Positions 1 to 8,888 of a DNA stretch of 51,858 nt are shown here, piece after piece. The translations under genes and the position numbers were made by a program. A model generated the notes under the pieces. That model was not told the origin of the DNA and ran no database searches. It saw only the letters and a list, made by a program, of their open reading frames with translations. How positions within the stretch are numbered: position 1 is the stretch's first letter; each line of letters begins with the position of its first letter. This DNA comes from JANQPA01 sp964628385 (GTDB lineage Bacteria > Bacteroidota > Bacteroidia > Chitinophagales > Saprospiraceae): the NCBI GenBank assembly GCA_964628385.1, contig CAZVOD010000024.1:1-51858 (forward strand), given 5' to 3'.

Positions 1-32
1 GCTAATCTACAATTTTTTCAAAGAACTATTTG

Positions 33-50
33 GATGCTAACATAGCATCT
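33..50. repeat. Short palindrome matching 15149-15166 in reverse complement
   Basis: GATGCTAACATAGCATCT is a 6-bp stem with a 5-nt loop and is identical to the reverse complement of 15149-15166. It lies upstream (5') of a possible plus-strand terminator at 121-157 in a short noncoding stretch. It may be a dispersed short palindromic repeat. Confidence 0.5.
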
Positions 51-120
51 CTAAACACTCCGCAAATTAATAACGACACACTAGCACCTGTAACCAAGCC
101 ATTCTCCCTCTGGCAATTGA

Positions 121-157
121 CATCCCGAATTCTCAGTGGTACTGAAAATTCGGGATG
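121..157. terminator. Hairpin, probable terminator
   Basis: An 11-bp perfect stem (121-131 with 147-157) encloses a 15-nt loop and is followed on the plus strand by a moderately T-rich stretch. It lies just beyond the 3' end of the minus-strand astacin-like gene and could end that transcript, or one entering from the left edge. The lack of a long T-run keeps confidence modest. Confidence 0.5.
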
Positions 158-192
158 CTTTCTATTTGGAATTACCGATAAGCCAAACGAAT

Positions 193-1647
193 TTATCTCT
201 CAAGAAAACGAACTTGCTGATTGAAACCATTATTCTGGTCGTATTGGTGGACGACCTGTCCGTTACTCATATTTGATGATTTCATTTGTATTGCTTTACC
301 ACTATGCAAGGCTTTTATAGTAAAATACTGCCCACTGGTATTTTCTATTATGAAATGCTGGTATTGTTTGCTGTGATAATCATTTTGTTGAAGGACTCTG
401 TAGTTTTTTCTCGAGCCATACTGTATTTCTAAAGAATGTCTACTCCGACGGCTTCTAATCCGGTAGGAACCATCTTCCTGAGGAATAAACTGAAATTGCT
501 GATCATAATCTGTACCGTTGCTTATGGTGCGTTGCGTAATCGAAGTTCCGATCTTTTTCTCTCCCCTCGGCAAATCCCATACTTTCTGGCTATGTCGGAA
601 TTGTATAACATAATATTGATTGGCTTTAACAGGGTATAATCGGTTAACTGTATTGATGTCTCCCTGGGTGATCTGATCTCTTTGTCCCATAGAAACTGCC
701 TTGGTCAGGATATCAGCCTTTCCAGAACCCCTGGGTAGAATAGTTCTGCCACCATTAGCACTAAAGGCAAAGGAGCCATAATGCATAATTGAACTGTAGT
801 TGTATGCGCCAATATCTTCGCCATTTCGACGATCAAAGGGGCCGGGCGTATTCAGGGCCGCACAACGCTGACCAAAATTATTTTCTCTGCCGCTGGAGAT
901 ATTATCCCATAGTATGGATACAAAATCCGCTCTGTCGCACCTACTTTGCTCATGCCAGAGGCCTGCTGCATGCAGAATCTCATGGATCATATTACCTACT
1001 GAACAGTTTTGGCTTGCTCTGATCAGTTGCATGCCGCCTATTCTTCCAACACTCGATGAGCAGCTGGAAGGGTCAAATATAAAGCGAACAAAATCTGATT
1101 CGTTGGTTCTTGGCCTGATGGTAAGGTTGCTCCGCTGATTCAGGCTGTCTATAGCATCTAAAATACGATTAGTGATAGGGTGACCAGGGGCTATCTCGTA
1201 GGGAATGATCCCACCGGGCCACTTTCTGCTGGGGCTGCTATGTACACTACCGCGAGTAGCAGCACGGCTTTCCCGATGCCTGATATCAGCTTCTGTCCCC
1301 AGCATGATATCTCCCTCTACTATGTATTGTCCATTAATTAGTTCGGCAGTTACTGTAGTGGGCGTATTTGAAAATGCTGTATACACCTCAAATACACGGC
1401 GATCAGTAACTATGGCTCCGGAAGCATAAATTTCATTTTTCCAATCCTTCACCAATTCCATACCTGTCATAGCGTCATTTAGCCAGTCTAGAGTATCTTC
1501 CAGAGTCTCCCCTATCATGGCTTCTTCAGTAATAAAACCTTCTTCGGCAGTAGTAAAATAATCTTCTTTTTGACACCCTAAAATGACAATGCAGAGTGTC
1601 ATTAATAAACTCAATACTCTTGTAGTGGATTGAAAAAACGATTTCAT
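193..1647 (-). CDS. Astacin-like (M12A) zinc metallopeptidase lipoprotein with C-terminal ricin-type lectin domain
   Basis: Exported zinc endopeptidase, 484 aa. The N-terminus has a lipoprotein signal peptide with lipobox VILGC (Cys25), so the mature protein is probably lipid-anchored in an outer envelope membrane. The catalytic domain (about 140-338) carries the complete astacin zinc motif HEILHAAGLWHE at 222-233 and the Met-turn SIMHY at 286-290. Residues 345-484 look like a ricin B-type beta-trefoil (repeated Q-x-W/F-like motifs such as QQFQF and QQVRF), which in this family binds carbohydrate. Residues 26-135 are probably a propeptide. No type IX secretion C-terminal domain is evident. 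It appears to be a single-gene unit; the terminator at 1746-1776 separates it from the peptidases upstream. The substrate is unknown. Confidence 0.88.
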   Translation of the reverse strand: MKSFFQSTTRVLSLLMTLCIVILGCQKEDYFTTAEEGFITEEAMIGETLEDTLDWLNDAMTGMELVKDWKNEIYASGAIVTDRRVFEVYTAFSNTPTTVTAELINGQYIVEGDIMLGTEADIRHRESRAATRGSVHSSPSRKWPGGIIPYEIAPGHPITNRILDAIDSLNQRSNLTIRPRTNESDFVRFIFDPSSCSSSVGRIGGMQLIRASQNCSVGNMIHEILHAAGLWHEQSRCDRADFVSILWDNISSGRENNFGQRCAALNTPGPFDRRNGEDIGAYNYSSIMHYGSFAFSANGGRTILPRGSGKADILTKAVSMGQRDQITQGDINTVNRLYPVKANQYYVIQFRHSQKVWDLPRGEKKIGTSITQRTISNGTDYDQQFQFIPQEDGSYRIRSRRSRHSLEIQYGSRKNYRVLQQNDYHSKQYQHFIIENTSGQYFTIKALHSGKAIQMKSSNMSNGQVVHQYDQNNGFNQQVRFLER

Positions 1648-1745
1648 AATAATTAGGTTGGCTGTACTAATAATGCGGTGTTATTATCCGCTGTCGGTAA
1701 GTAGAGTAATGAGATAGGAAAAAGTAAGTGGATAGTTAAGAAAAA

Positions 1746-1776
1746 TAGCCCGGCCGGATCATTCACGGCCGGGCTA
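1746..1776 (-). terminator. Rho-independent terminator after the M20/M14 peptidase pair
   Basis: A GC-rich 11-bp perfect stem (1746-1756 with 1766-1776) with a 9-nt loop is followed on the minus strand by TTTTT. It sits 6 bp past the stop codon of the M20 peptidase gene and would end the minus-strand M14-M20 transcript. Confidence 0.85.
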
Positions 1777-1781
1777 CCTGG

Positions 1782-3089
1782 TCAATTATCAGTAGCCAGG
1801 CCACTTTCGGCCAATAAAATCATCATAGCGGCCTGTACGGCTTTGTGCCCTTCTTTGTTGGCCCACCATTCGAGGAGAGAATGCCCCCAGCCACCTTCAC
1901 CTCCACGGCCAATGGTAACAGCCGAAATCCCCATGGAGATAGGAATATTAGCATTGGTAGAGCCACGAGTGAGGCGAGGCGCTACTCCAAAATGCTCTGT
2001 TACGGCCATAGCCCGCTGTATCAATGGCAAGCTAGTAGATAATTCTCCAGAGGGGCGAAATCCAATTTGTTCTATCACCAGTTGTAAGGGGCGCCCTCTT
2101 CTCCTGAGCTTATTTTGCTCTTCCAGGCCCTTTTGCATCGCTTCCCGAAGTATGTTATCCATGGTATCCAAGCGTGCAGGGCTATGAGAGCGTATATCAA
2201 TTTCTATCCAGGAGCTAAAAGGAATAGAATTGACAGATGTACCGCCGCCCATTCTTCCTACATTGTAGCTAGTACGTGGACCATAAGACGTAAATTGGTC
2301 AGCAGCATCTACAAAATATTTGATACCGGCAGCAGCAGCATGGTGGGGATTAGCCAGACCAAAAGCTCCCCAGGAATGCCCCCCGGGCCCTTTAAATTCA
2401 ACCCTATAGCGAATAGAACCAAGCCCCTTATTATTTACTCGTCCTAATTCGCCACCATCAATAGATATCCAGGAGTCGATCTGAGGGCCTTTATCGCTAA
2501 ACAAGTGCTTCACCCCCCGTAAATCACCCAGGCCTTCCTCGCCAACTGTACCGATGAAGAGCACATCAGCCTCCGTTTGTATATCAGTAGCATTCATAGC
2601 TCGAAGAACAGCCAAAACCATAGCCAGGCCTCTGGTATCATCGCCAATACCCGGAGCGAAGATTGTATCCTTACTAACCGTAACTTTTACATCCGTATTT
2701 TCCGGAAAAACGGTATCTAAGTGTGCATCGAGAGCCACCGTTCTTTTCCCACTTTTCCCTTTTCTCAAAGCCAGCACATTACCTTCCTCATCAATCCACG
2801 CCGAATCCACACCAAGTGCTTTCAGACGCTCGAGGAAGTAGACCGCACGCTGCTCTTCCTTGAAAGGTGGGGCTTCAATTTCGTTGATGGTGATATTATC
2901 TTTTACCGTTTGTTCATCATTTTCGTAAATAAAGGCCATGGCCTCTTTTACCAATTGATGCTTTGTGATTGCCTCTATTTCTTTAACATAGACAGGATCA
3001 ATCGTCGCCGGGGTGCTGTCTTGTGCTGAAAGCTGACACCAGCATAGCATTAGCACTCCCATTAATAGGTGAATTATTTTACTTCTCAT
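1782..3089 (-). CDS. Exported M20-family metallopeptidase
   Basis: Zinc-dependent exopeptidase or amidohydrolase of the M20/M25/M40 family, 435 aa, close to the usual length. A signal peptide (about 1-22, ending LSAQ) predicts periplasmic export. Metal-site signatures are visible: H123-x-D125 in DAHLDT, D150 in GIGDD, the E184-E185 pair in VGEEG, D211 in SIDGGE, and a C-terminal GWGHS histidine. The dimerisation domain lies at about 225-330. The gene is 35 bp downstream of the M14 carboxypeptidase on the same strand, so the two are probably co-transcribed and may act on the same peptides. Family members include tripeptide aminopeptidases and dipeptidases; the sequence does not settle the substrate. 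Confidence 0.87.
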   Translation of the reverse strand: MRSKIIHLLMGVLMLCWCQLSAQDSTPATIDPVYVKEIEAITKHQLVKEAMAFIYENDEQTVKDNITINEIEAPPFKEEQRAVYFLERLKALGVDSAWIDEEGNVLALRKGKSGKRTVALDAHLDTVFPENTDVKVTVSKDTIFAPGIGDDTRGLAMVLAVLRAMNATDIQTEADVLFIGTVGEEGLGDLRGVKHLFSDKGPQIDSWISIDGGELGRVNNKGLGSIRYRVEFKGPGGHSWGAFGLANPHHAAAAGIKYFVDAADQFTSYGPRTSYNVGRMGGGTSVNSIPFSSWIEIDIRSHSPARLDTMDNILREAMQKGLEEQNKLRRRGRPLQLVIEQIGFRPSGELSTSLPLIQRAMAVTEHFGVAPRLTRGSTNANIPISMGISAVTIGRGGEGGWGHSLLEWWANKEGHKAVQAAMMILLAESGLATDN

Positions 3090-3124
3090 ATCATTTAAAA
3101 TTAAATGCTCTGATTATTCATTTG

Positions 3125-5713
3125 CTATTCAGCAGCAGCCTGAAAAATAGCATTGAAAATAAGCTTATAAGTTGCCCGGGGTTGTCCTCGAAATTGAGGA
3201 CGAAAACTGAATAGAACGACATTACCCGCTCCATAAGGCGCCTTAAGCATTGCTGATTTACCTTTAATATATCGTTCTTCTCCTAGCGCCCAGCCACTCA
3301 TCAGCAAATCCCTGTCGGCAAATTTTACCACCACATCAATATCAGGCTCCGGTGCTTTTTTTATTTTTTCTTCGCCTCCTTCTCCGCGATAAGAGGGTTT
3401 GATCACCTGATAAGCCCTACTTCTCGAAAAAGATGCGGCCACTTCTTCCTGCACCCCGTAAGCTAAGGAATGTTCTGTATCCACATCAGCTCTAATCAAG
3501 GAGCCCGGAATAAAAAACCGAGTATCGGCAAGGCCGGCTGTGACGTTTCTAATAGGTAAGCCCAAATGATCAATAGCAAAATCACTGGCCTGGTCAAAAG
3601 TTATTAAAGTGCCACCAGATTCGACATAATCAGCCAACCTGGCTACCCCGTCAATTCCTATCCCACCAGTATATGCTTTTGGCATACGGCTTTCAGAATA
3701 GCCGTTCATTATGGTAGAACCACGCTGAGAAGGTAGAACAATAGCATGATATTGAGATAAATCGCCGTTGAGAATAGCCTGGTCGTGAAGGGTGTCAATA
3801 TCAAATTCATGCTGCTCAAAAACCCAGCGGCTCCAACCTTCATCCATACTGGCTACCCAGCTCTTGTAAATTCCCAGCTTCACTTTTTGCATAGCTTTCA
3901 CAGGAACATCCAATGACCTTTCCAAACCATAAAAGTCTACGCCATAATTAGAAGCCATATATTTGACTTCATTATCAAGGTTATCGCCATTTAGTAGAAA
4001 AGCTCCGGGCCCCATACGCTGCTCACCAATAACTACCGAATCCTGTAAAATACTGACTTCCAGACCTTTTTTGAGCGCGGCATTCACCACGGTATAGGCC
4101 GCGTTTTCCCGACAACTAAAAACAAAGCCTCTGCGGCCGCGACCTTGTACCTTCCCCGTTGAAAGTTGTAAAAGGCCCTCCAGCTTGCTTGTGCTGGCGT
4201 CAAAACGCTCCTCCACCCGGTCTACCATGACCCCCATCTGCATGGGTAATGACCATCCGGCCAGGTCATATGGTGGCTTCGGAGGCCCCCCGGGGTACAG
4301 ATACTGGTTGGGATATTCCTGCTTTTCCAGGAGGTCTACTAGGAAGGGACGAAAAGCTTGAGCTCCATAAAAAATGATAGCGCCCTTTTCGTACGCTTTG
4401 CCATTAGCAGTGAAGGCGGTAGTCGCTTCATGAGCTTGTAAGCCTCCCCGTTGTAGTATTTGCACCAGATTGATAGCCTCGCTTTCATCCCACTGAGCTT
4501 TTGGAATGATATAGGCAAAAGCCTCATTTTCATTTTCTATGGCATCGCGCCCCATCAAATAGATATTTCTCAAAAACTCTTCCCTTCTGTCGGCAGCAAT
4601 ATCCAGGACGGCCATTGATGCTGTTAGCATATAATCAACAGCATCTCTGAAATGAGATTCTCCGCCTTCCCATGGGTAGGGGTAAAAAATCTCTGACCCG
4701 TCAGAGCGGATACCGGCAACCGTGCTGGGCTTTTTTTCCGGATCGTAATAACGAGGCGTAGGCGTGGCGTGAGCAGTCTCTGTTAGTATGCCAATCATAT
4801 TGTGATAATACGGCGCCGTTCGCATTCCTCCATTCCACCACATACTGAAATTAGTGCCAGATATTACTCCGGGCATTTTTTCCATAGCAAAGCGGTTAGC
4901 CATCGCTGTTCCCACTAAATTCACTCCGGTAGTAACTCCCGGGTGTATGCGCGTATTGACCGGACTCCTGAAAGGCGGTAAAAATATCCTGGCCCAGGCC
5001 GGCGATGTCTGATGATGATTGTGAACGATCTGTGGATACCAATCGCTGTAGAGCACCTTGGTGACAGCCTTGGTTTCCGGCATATTGTTCATAAACCAAT
5101 CCCGATTATTATCATGGCCTACATATTTTTGGTATAAAATCGGAGGACGGGAAGTTTCGTAGGGTGTACCCAGATTTTTACGATACCAATCGGCTACAAT
5201 ATCCAGCCCGTCAGGATTGATAACCGGCACCATCAATGTCACCACATTGTCCCGGATTTTTTGCATTTCAGCATTCTCTAGCGAGGCTAATTTATAAGCC
5301 AGCTCTACAGCCATCTGGGCACAAGCCCTTTCGGTAGCATGCATCCCGGCATCAAACCACACCACTGCTTTTCCTGAATTGATCAACGCTTCTGCTTCCT
5401 CCTGGCTGATTTCAGCCCGGGCTAGCTTCTCGGCAGTGGTTCTCCATTTTTCCAGCGACTTCATGTTTTCCTCAGAGCTGATAAAAAGCATCCAGATGGA
5501 TTTTCCCATAACGGATTTGCCAATTTCCATCATTTTTACCCGATCAGTGGAAGCGGCCAGTTTTTGGTAATATTCAGTTACCTGATCGTAATCGGCAATT
5601 TTGTAATCTGCTCCTACCTTGAAGCCAAGAATCTCTTCCGGCGCAGGTATCTGAGCCTGAAGCTGAATGGTCAATAAAGAGAACAGTACACTTAACACTA
5701 GAATGTTTTTCAT
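3125..5713 (-). CDS. Exported M14-family zinc carboxypeptidase, large bacterial type
   Basis: Zinc carboxypeptidase of 862 aa with a signal peptide (about 1-21, LQLQAQ). The M14 domain covers about 35-370. Zinc ligands are H125 and E128 in GMHATER plus a histidine in the HNHHQ stretch (231-235). NPDG at 166-169 and HDNNRDWF at 200-207 are substrate-pocket motifs, and the catalytic Glu is probably E312 in LTETAHA. The remaining 480 residues resemble the C-terminal part of large Bacteroidota M14 proteins, including a possible glutamine-amidotransferase-like fold at about 610-760, judged only from general pattern. It is first of a likely two-gene unit with the M20 peptidase, suggesting stepwise degradation of exported or environmental peptides. 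Confidence 0.88.
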   Translation of the reverse strand: MKNILVLSVLFSLLTIQLQAQIPAPEEILGFKVGADYKIADYDQVTEYYQKLAASTDRVKMMEIGKSVMGKSIWMLFISSEENMKSLEKWRTTAEKLARAEISQEEAEALINSGKAVVWFDAGMHATERACAQMAVELAYKLASLENAEMQKIRDNVVTLMVPVINPDGLDIVADWYRKNLGTPYETSRPPILYQKYVGHDNNRDWFMNNMPETKAVTKVLYSDWYPQIVHNHHQTSPAWARIFLPPFRSPVNTRIHPGVTTGVNLVGTAMANRFAMEKMPGVISGTNFSMWWNGGMRTAPYYHNMIGILTETAHATPTPRYYDPEKKPSTVAGIRSDGSEIFYPYPWEGGESHFRDAVDYMLTASMAVLDIAADRREEFLRNIYLMGRDAIENENEAFAYIIPKAQWDESEAINLVQILQRGGLQAHEATTAFTANGKAYEKGAIIFYGAQAFRPFLVDLLEKQEYPNQYLYPGGPPKPPYDLAGWSLPMQMGVMVDRVEERFDASTSKLEGLLQLSTGKVQGRGRRGFVFSCRENAAYTVVNAALKKGLEVSILQDSVVIGEQRMGPGAFLLNGDNLDNEVKYMASNYGVDFYGLERSLDVPVKAMQKVKLGIYKSWVASMDEGWSRWVFEQHEFDIDTLHDQAILNGDLSQYHAIVLPSQRGSTIMNGYSESRMPKAYTGGIGIDGVARLADYVESGGTLITFDQASDFAIDHLGLPIRNVTAGLADTRFFIPGSLIRADVDTEHSLAYGVQEEVAASFSRSRAYQVIKPSYRGEGGEEKIKKAPEPDIDVVVKFADRDLLMSGWALGEERYIKGKSAMLKAPYGAGNVVLFSFRPQFRGQPRATYKLIFNAIFQAAAE

Positions 5714-5844
5714 ACTAATAATTTTCTATTATTGGCGTGCAATGATATTTTTAAAAAAATAGAAACCGATAATTTTTTATGGTAAAAAACTACCGCAAAA
5801 CTTGAATATATTGAAGAATCTTGAAACGAGGCAATAAAAAAGGG

Positions 5845-7161
5845 CTAAAAAAACGTCAATTCCTTTGGCGCCCTACCCGTCAGATAGGCTTTAGCCTCGA
5901 TTGCCAGGAATAAACTCCCCGAGATCAGGATGGGAAGCTGCCTTTGTCGGCCATGCTGTATCGCCACGTCTACTGCTGCCTCCAACGGGGTGATCACTTC
6001 ATATGAAAAACCCACTACCCCAGCAACCTGTTGCGCTGAAGTATTTCTATGATACGACTGTGTAATGATCAATTCATCGGATACCTCCTGTAATTGATCC
6101 AGGAGCGGCATTGGATTTCTGCCCGTTGACACACCAAAAACTATTATGAAATGACTTTGAAAAGCAGTTTTTAGGGTTTGCACCAACCTATGAATAGCAT
6201 CAGGTGTATGAGCTATATCTACGTATACCCGAGGATAATCTCTGACTTTTTCCAACCGTCCAGGCCACCGAAGCTTCTGCAGAGCTTGCTTTACCGCTGC
6301 ATAAAATCCCATTTCTTTTAATGATAAACCGCGTTTTTCTATCCAAAATCTGGTTAATAGAATGGCAATCCTAATATTATTGAGCTGATGCATGCCTGTA
6401 AGCGTCGTCCTGAGTCCCACCCATTCCTGATCGCGAACTGTCAGGTTAAAGACCATGAGGCCCTTTTCATAACGCAGCGCTCCGGCCGACGAGTGGTCAT
6501 GAACACAGAGTAGCTCGATCCCTTTAATATCAGCATAATGCTTTAGCTTCCTGAATACATCCTCCGGAATATCACCGACAACGACCGTTGACTGGTCAGC
6601 GGCCATATCCAGCTTGTCAAAAGCAATTTCTTCCAGGGTTTCTCCCAAAAGCTGTGTATGCTCGAGGTCTACTGAAGTAAAACCCACCAGATCACCTTTC
6701 ATAATGCGGGCAGGATCGTAACGACCACCGATTCCGGACTCCAAAACCAGCGCATGTACGTTTTCCTCAAAAAAGTATTGGAATGCCAATCCGGAAATAG
6801 CTTCGTAAGCTCCAAAATGATCTTCGGGGTGCTGCAGGAGATAGGTTTGTTGTTGTTGGAAAAACAATGAAATGAGCTGTTCCAGCTTTTTTGTGGCTAT
6901 CCACTCTCCATTGATGCTTATCCGCTCCCTGAAATCAAAGAGGTGAGGAGAAATGTACTGTCCGGTTTTAAAACCCAATTCCTGCAAAATAGCAGCAATA
7001 ACAGCAGTAGTGCTGCCTTTTCCATTTGTTCCGACTATCCTTATCGGGTTGACGGCCCTTAGCCAGGCTGCTGTCAGCCAATCTTCGCAAAGAAAAGCAA
7101 CACGATGTAGTCCTATGCCATTGCCGTACCTGGGTAAATCTAATAGTGGATTTCTTTTCAT
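5845..7161 (-). CDS. FolC-like Mur-ligase family protein (second of a tandem pair)
   Basis: ATP-dependent amide-bond ligase of the folylpolyglutamate synthase/Mur ligase superfamily, 438 aa. It has the P-loop GTNGKGSTT at about 43-51, the SPHLFDFRERI segment typical of FolC, the LEHTQLLGETLEEIAFDK region containing the family lysine, and a C-terminal-domain DIAHTP motif where FolC usually has DGAHN; AHTP is more typical of Mur ligases. The start codon overlaps the stop of the upstream FolC paralogue as ATGA on the minus strand (7158-7161), so translation is probably coupled. The N-terminus is short before the P-loop. It could be a folate or other polyglutamylase, or a ligase acting with its neighbour in another pathway. 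Confidence 0.82.
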   Translation of the reverse strand: MKRNPLLDLPRYGNGIGLHRVAFLCEDWLTAAWLRAVNPIRIVGTNGKGSTTAVIAAILQELGFKTGQYISPHLFDFRERISINGEWIATKKLEQLISLFFQQQQTYLLQHPEDHFGAYEAISGLAFQYFFEENVHALVLESGIGGRYDPARIMKGDLVGFTSVDLEHTQLLGETLEEIAFDKLDMAADQSTVVVGDIPEDVFRKLKHYADIKGIELLCVHDHSSAGALRYEKGLMVFNLTVRDQEWVGLRTTLTGMHQLNNIRIAILLTRFWIEKRGLSLKEMGFYAAVKQALQKLRWPGRLEKVRDYPRVYVDIAHTPDAIHRLVQTLKTAFQSHFIIVFGVSTGRNPMPLLDQLQEVSDELIITQSYHRNTSAQQVAGVVGFSYEVITPLEAAVDVAIQHGRQRQLPILISGSLFLAIEAKAYLTGRAPKELTFF

Positions 7162-8438
7162 TTATCAATCAAAGCTTTTCTGGCATTGCCAATCATAAAA
7201 ATAGAACCCGTAACGATAATTAGTTTTTGGGGAAATAATTGGCGAGCCAACTGCAAGGCCTCCAAAGTATTAGCTGTTCGAAGTTCTACCGGGTATTTCT
7301 CAAATTCTCGGCTTAGCAGCGCTGCGGGCCATGCATGCCAGAAGTCGTCTACTAGGAAGATATCTTTCGCTAGCTGAGTAGCCAACTGTACCATGATAGG
7401 ATAATCTTTTTCATTGGAGCAACCAAAAATAAGGACGCGACTGGCTCGGTCCGACCATGCATTCAGCGTGTGCAATAAAGCCTTCAGAGCGGGTTCATTG
7501 TGTGCTGCGTCCAGTATAATATCTGGCGCTTTAGCAACAAACTCCATTCTGCCGGGCCAGTGGCTTTTTTCGAGGCCTTCCAGCTGAATGTCGGATTTTA
7601 ATAATTTTTTTTCTTTTAAAATACTCAGCAGGGATAATACAAGATTGAGGTTCTCTTCCTGAAAACTTCCCACTAAAGGTAAGTGAATATTTTTAACCGC
7701 ATTTTGCCAGTAGATAGTGGCCTGACTGCCTCCGGAACCCGATTTGAACCCCTCAACAAATTGCCGGGATGCTTCATAAAGTATTTGATTTTCTTGGCAG
7801 TAAGCCTGTATGGGCTCTTTGAGTTGCCGTTCAATGGTTTTGTTTACCAATAATAAAGCGCCGGTGTTGACTATTCCTGCCTTATCCACTGCAATATGCT
7901 CGAGGGTTGGCCCCAGCTTTTTGATGTGATCTTTTCCTATAGTGGTAATTACACCGATTGTTCCGATTAGTAGACTAACGGCATCACTTTTACCTCCTAT
8001 GCCAGCTTCAAAAATAACCAGCTCGGCTTTTGCTTCAGTGAAATATTCCAGCGCTACCAAAATGAGGACTTCAAAAAAAGAAGGCGTGTAAGTGGCTCCG
8101 CTTATTTTTATAAAAGCAAGAATTTGTTGTTCTACCCTTTGAGCTATCCGTTCAAGTTCCTCCTCCTTTATTTCTTTATCATTTAACCTAAAACGCTCCG
8201 TCACATTAATCAGGTGAGGCGACGTAAACAATCCAACCCTGAGCCCGGAGTGAGCCATTACTGCAGAAAGCATAGCCGAAACGGAGCCTTTACCGTTTGT
8301 TCCCGCTATTTTTAATATGAGAAATGGAATATTTGCTGACCTAAATTGGAGTAATGCAGCAAACCGCTGCCTCATCGGCAGCTTTTGCTCGATATTGGCT
8401 TGTGTTAGCTCTAATAACCTTAGAATTGTTGTTGTCAT
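7158..8438 (-). CDS. folC: FolC-like folylpolyglutamate synthase / Mur-ligase family protein (first of a tandem pair)
   Basis: Probable folylpolyglutamate (possibly dihydrofolate) synthase, 426 aa from the chosen start. The P-loop GTNGKGSVS lies near residue 46, followed by LFTSPHLINVTERFR, the central segment GKDHIKKLGPTLEHIAVDK and DAAHN at the start of the C-terminal domain, all as in FolC. I chose the ATG at 8438 because the protein then starts just before the conserved region; an ATG at 8462 would add eight residues and nearly touch the divergent zinc-ribbon gene. It overlaps the second FolC-like gene by 4 bp. Having two coupled paralogues is unusual, so the folC symbol is provisional. 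Confidence 0.78.
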   Translation of the reverse strand: MTTTILRLLELTQANIEQKLPMRQRFAALLQFRSANIPFLILKIAGTNGKGSVSAMLSAVMAHSGLRVGLFTSPHLINVTERFRLNDKEIKEEELERIAQRVEQQILAFIKISGATYTPSFFEVLILVALEYFTEAKAELVIFEAGIGGKSDAVSLLIGTIGVITTIGKDHIKKLGPTLEHIAVDKAGIVNTGALLLVNKTIERQLKEPIQAYCQENQILYEASRQFVEGFKSGSGGSQATIYWQNAVKNIHLPLVGSFQEENLNLVLSLLSILKEKKLLKSDIQLEGLEKSHWPGRMEFVAKAPDIILDAAHNEPALKALLHTLNAWSDRASRVLIFGCSNEKDYPIMVQLATQLAKDIFLVDDFWHAWPAALLSREFEKYPVELRTANTLEALQLARQLFPQKLIIVTGSIFMIGNARKALIDK

Positions 8439-8473
8439 AGATTTTGTGTAAAATAAACTCAAACATCCACCAT

Positions 8474-8770
8474 ATGGCTCAAAAATACAAGACCTACAAA
8501 ATTTCTTGTGGTAAATGTAATACGCAACGGCTCACCTACCACAAATACGGAGCCGGAAAAGGTATACTACGCCTGTATTTTCACCGCATCATGGAACCAC
8601 CGGAATTGGTTGAGCAACTTGAAAAACCTTATCAAAGAGTATCTAATGTACCCAATCTGGAGTGTACTAATTGTGGGGAAGTACTGGGCCTGCCCATTGC
8701 CAGTAAAGGTAAAAACTGGGCTTTCAGAATGCGTCAGGGTATTTTCCATCGAAAACTGGTAAAACCCTAG
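8474..8770 (+). CDS. Small four-cysteine zinc-ribbon-like protein
   Basis: I do not recognise this 98-aa basic protein. It has two CxxC knuckles, C12-x-x-C15 (SCGKC) and C64-x-x-C67 (CTNC), separated by 48 residues, which suggests one zinc-ribbon site. The sequence between them is rich in aromatic and basic residues, compatible with nucleic-acid or protein binding. I chose the ATG at 8474 because an upstream start at 8444 would run into the divergent FolC-like gene and adds a nonconserved-looking leader. The gene is divergent from the FolC-like pair, with only 35 bp between starts, so they may share control. It is followed by the separate MATE gene. Confidence 0.7.
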   Translation: MAQKYKTYKISCGKCNTQRLTYHKYGAGKGILRLYFHRIMEPPELVEQLEKPYQRVSNVPNLECTNCGEVLGLPIASKGKNWAFRMRQGIFHRKLVKP

Positions 8771-8852
8771 ACTTATTCTATTTTTTTTATAAGACCTTAC
8801 GGAAGCTACAGAACCTTAACACACATTCCACACAACTTTATGCAAAAAGCTA

Positions 8853-8860
8853 TAGCTTTG
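8853..8860 (+). promoter_or_regulatory. Candidate -7 element (TAnnTTTG type) for the MATE gene
   Basis: TAGCTTTG matches the Bacteroidota primary sigma factor -7 consensus TAnnTTTG and lies 28 bp upstream of the ATG at 8889. I saw no matching -33 TTTG at normal spacing, so this is only a candidate. Confidence 0.3.
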
Positions 8861-8888
8861 CCCGGCTTTTGGCAAAAGATAAATTTAT

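Noticed and set aside
30..224. Short plus-strand frame of 64 codons at the left edge
   Set aside because: It overlaps the hairpin at 121-157 and the 3' end of the astacin gene, with no recognisable motif.
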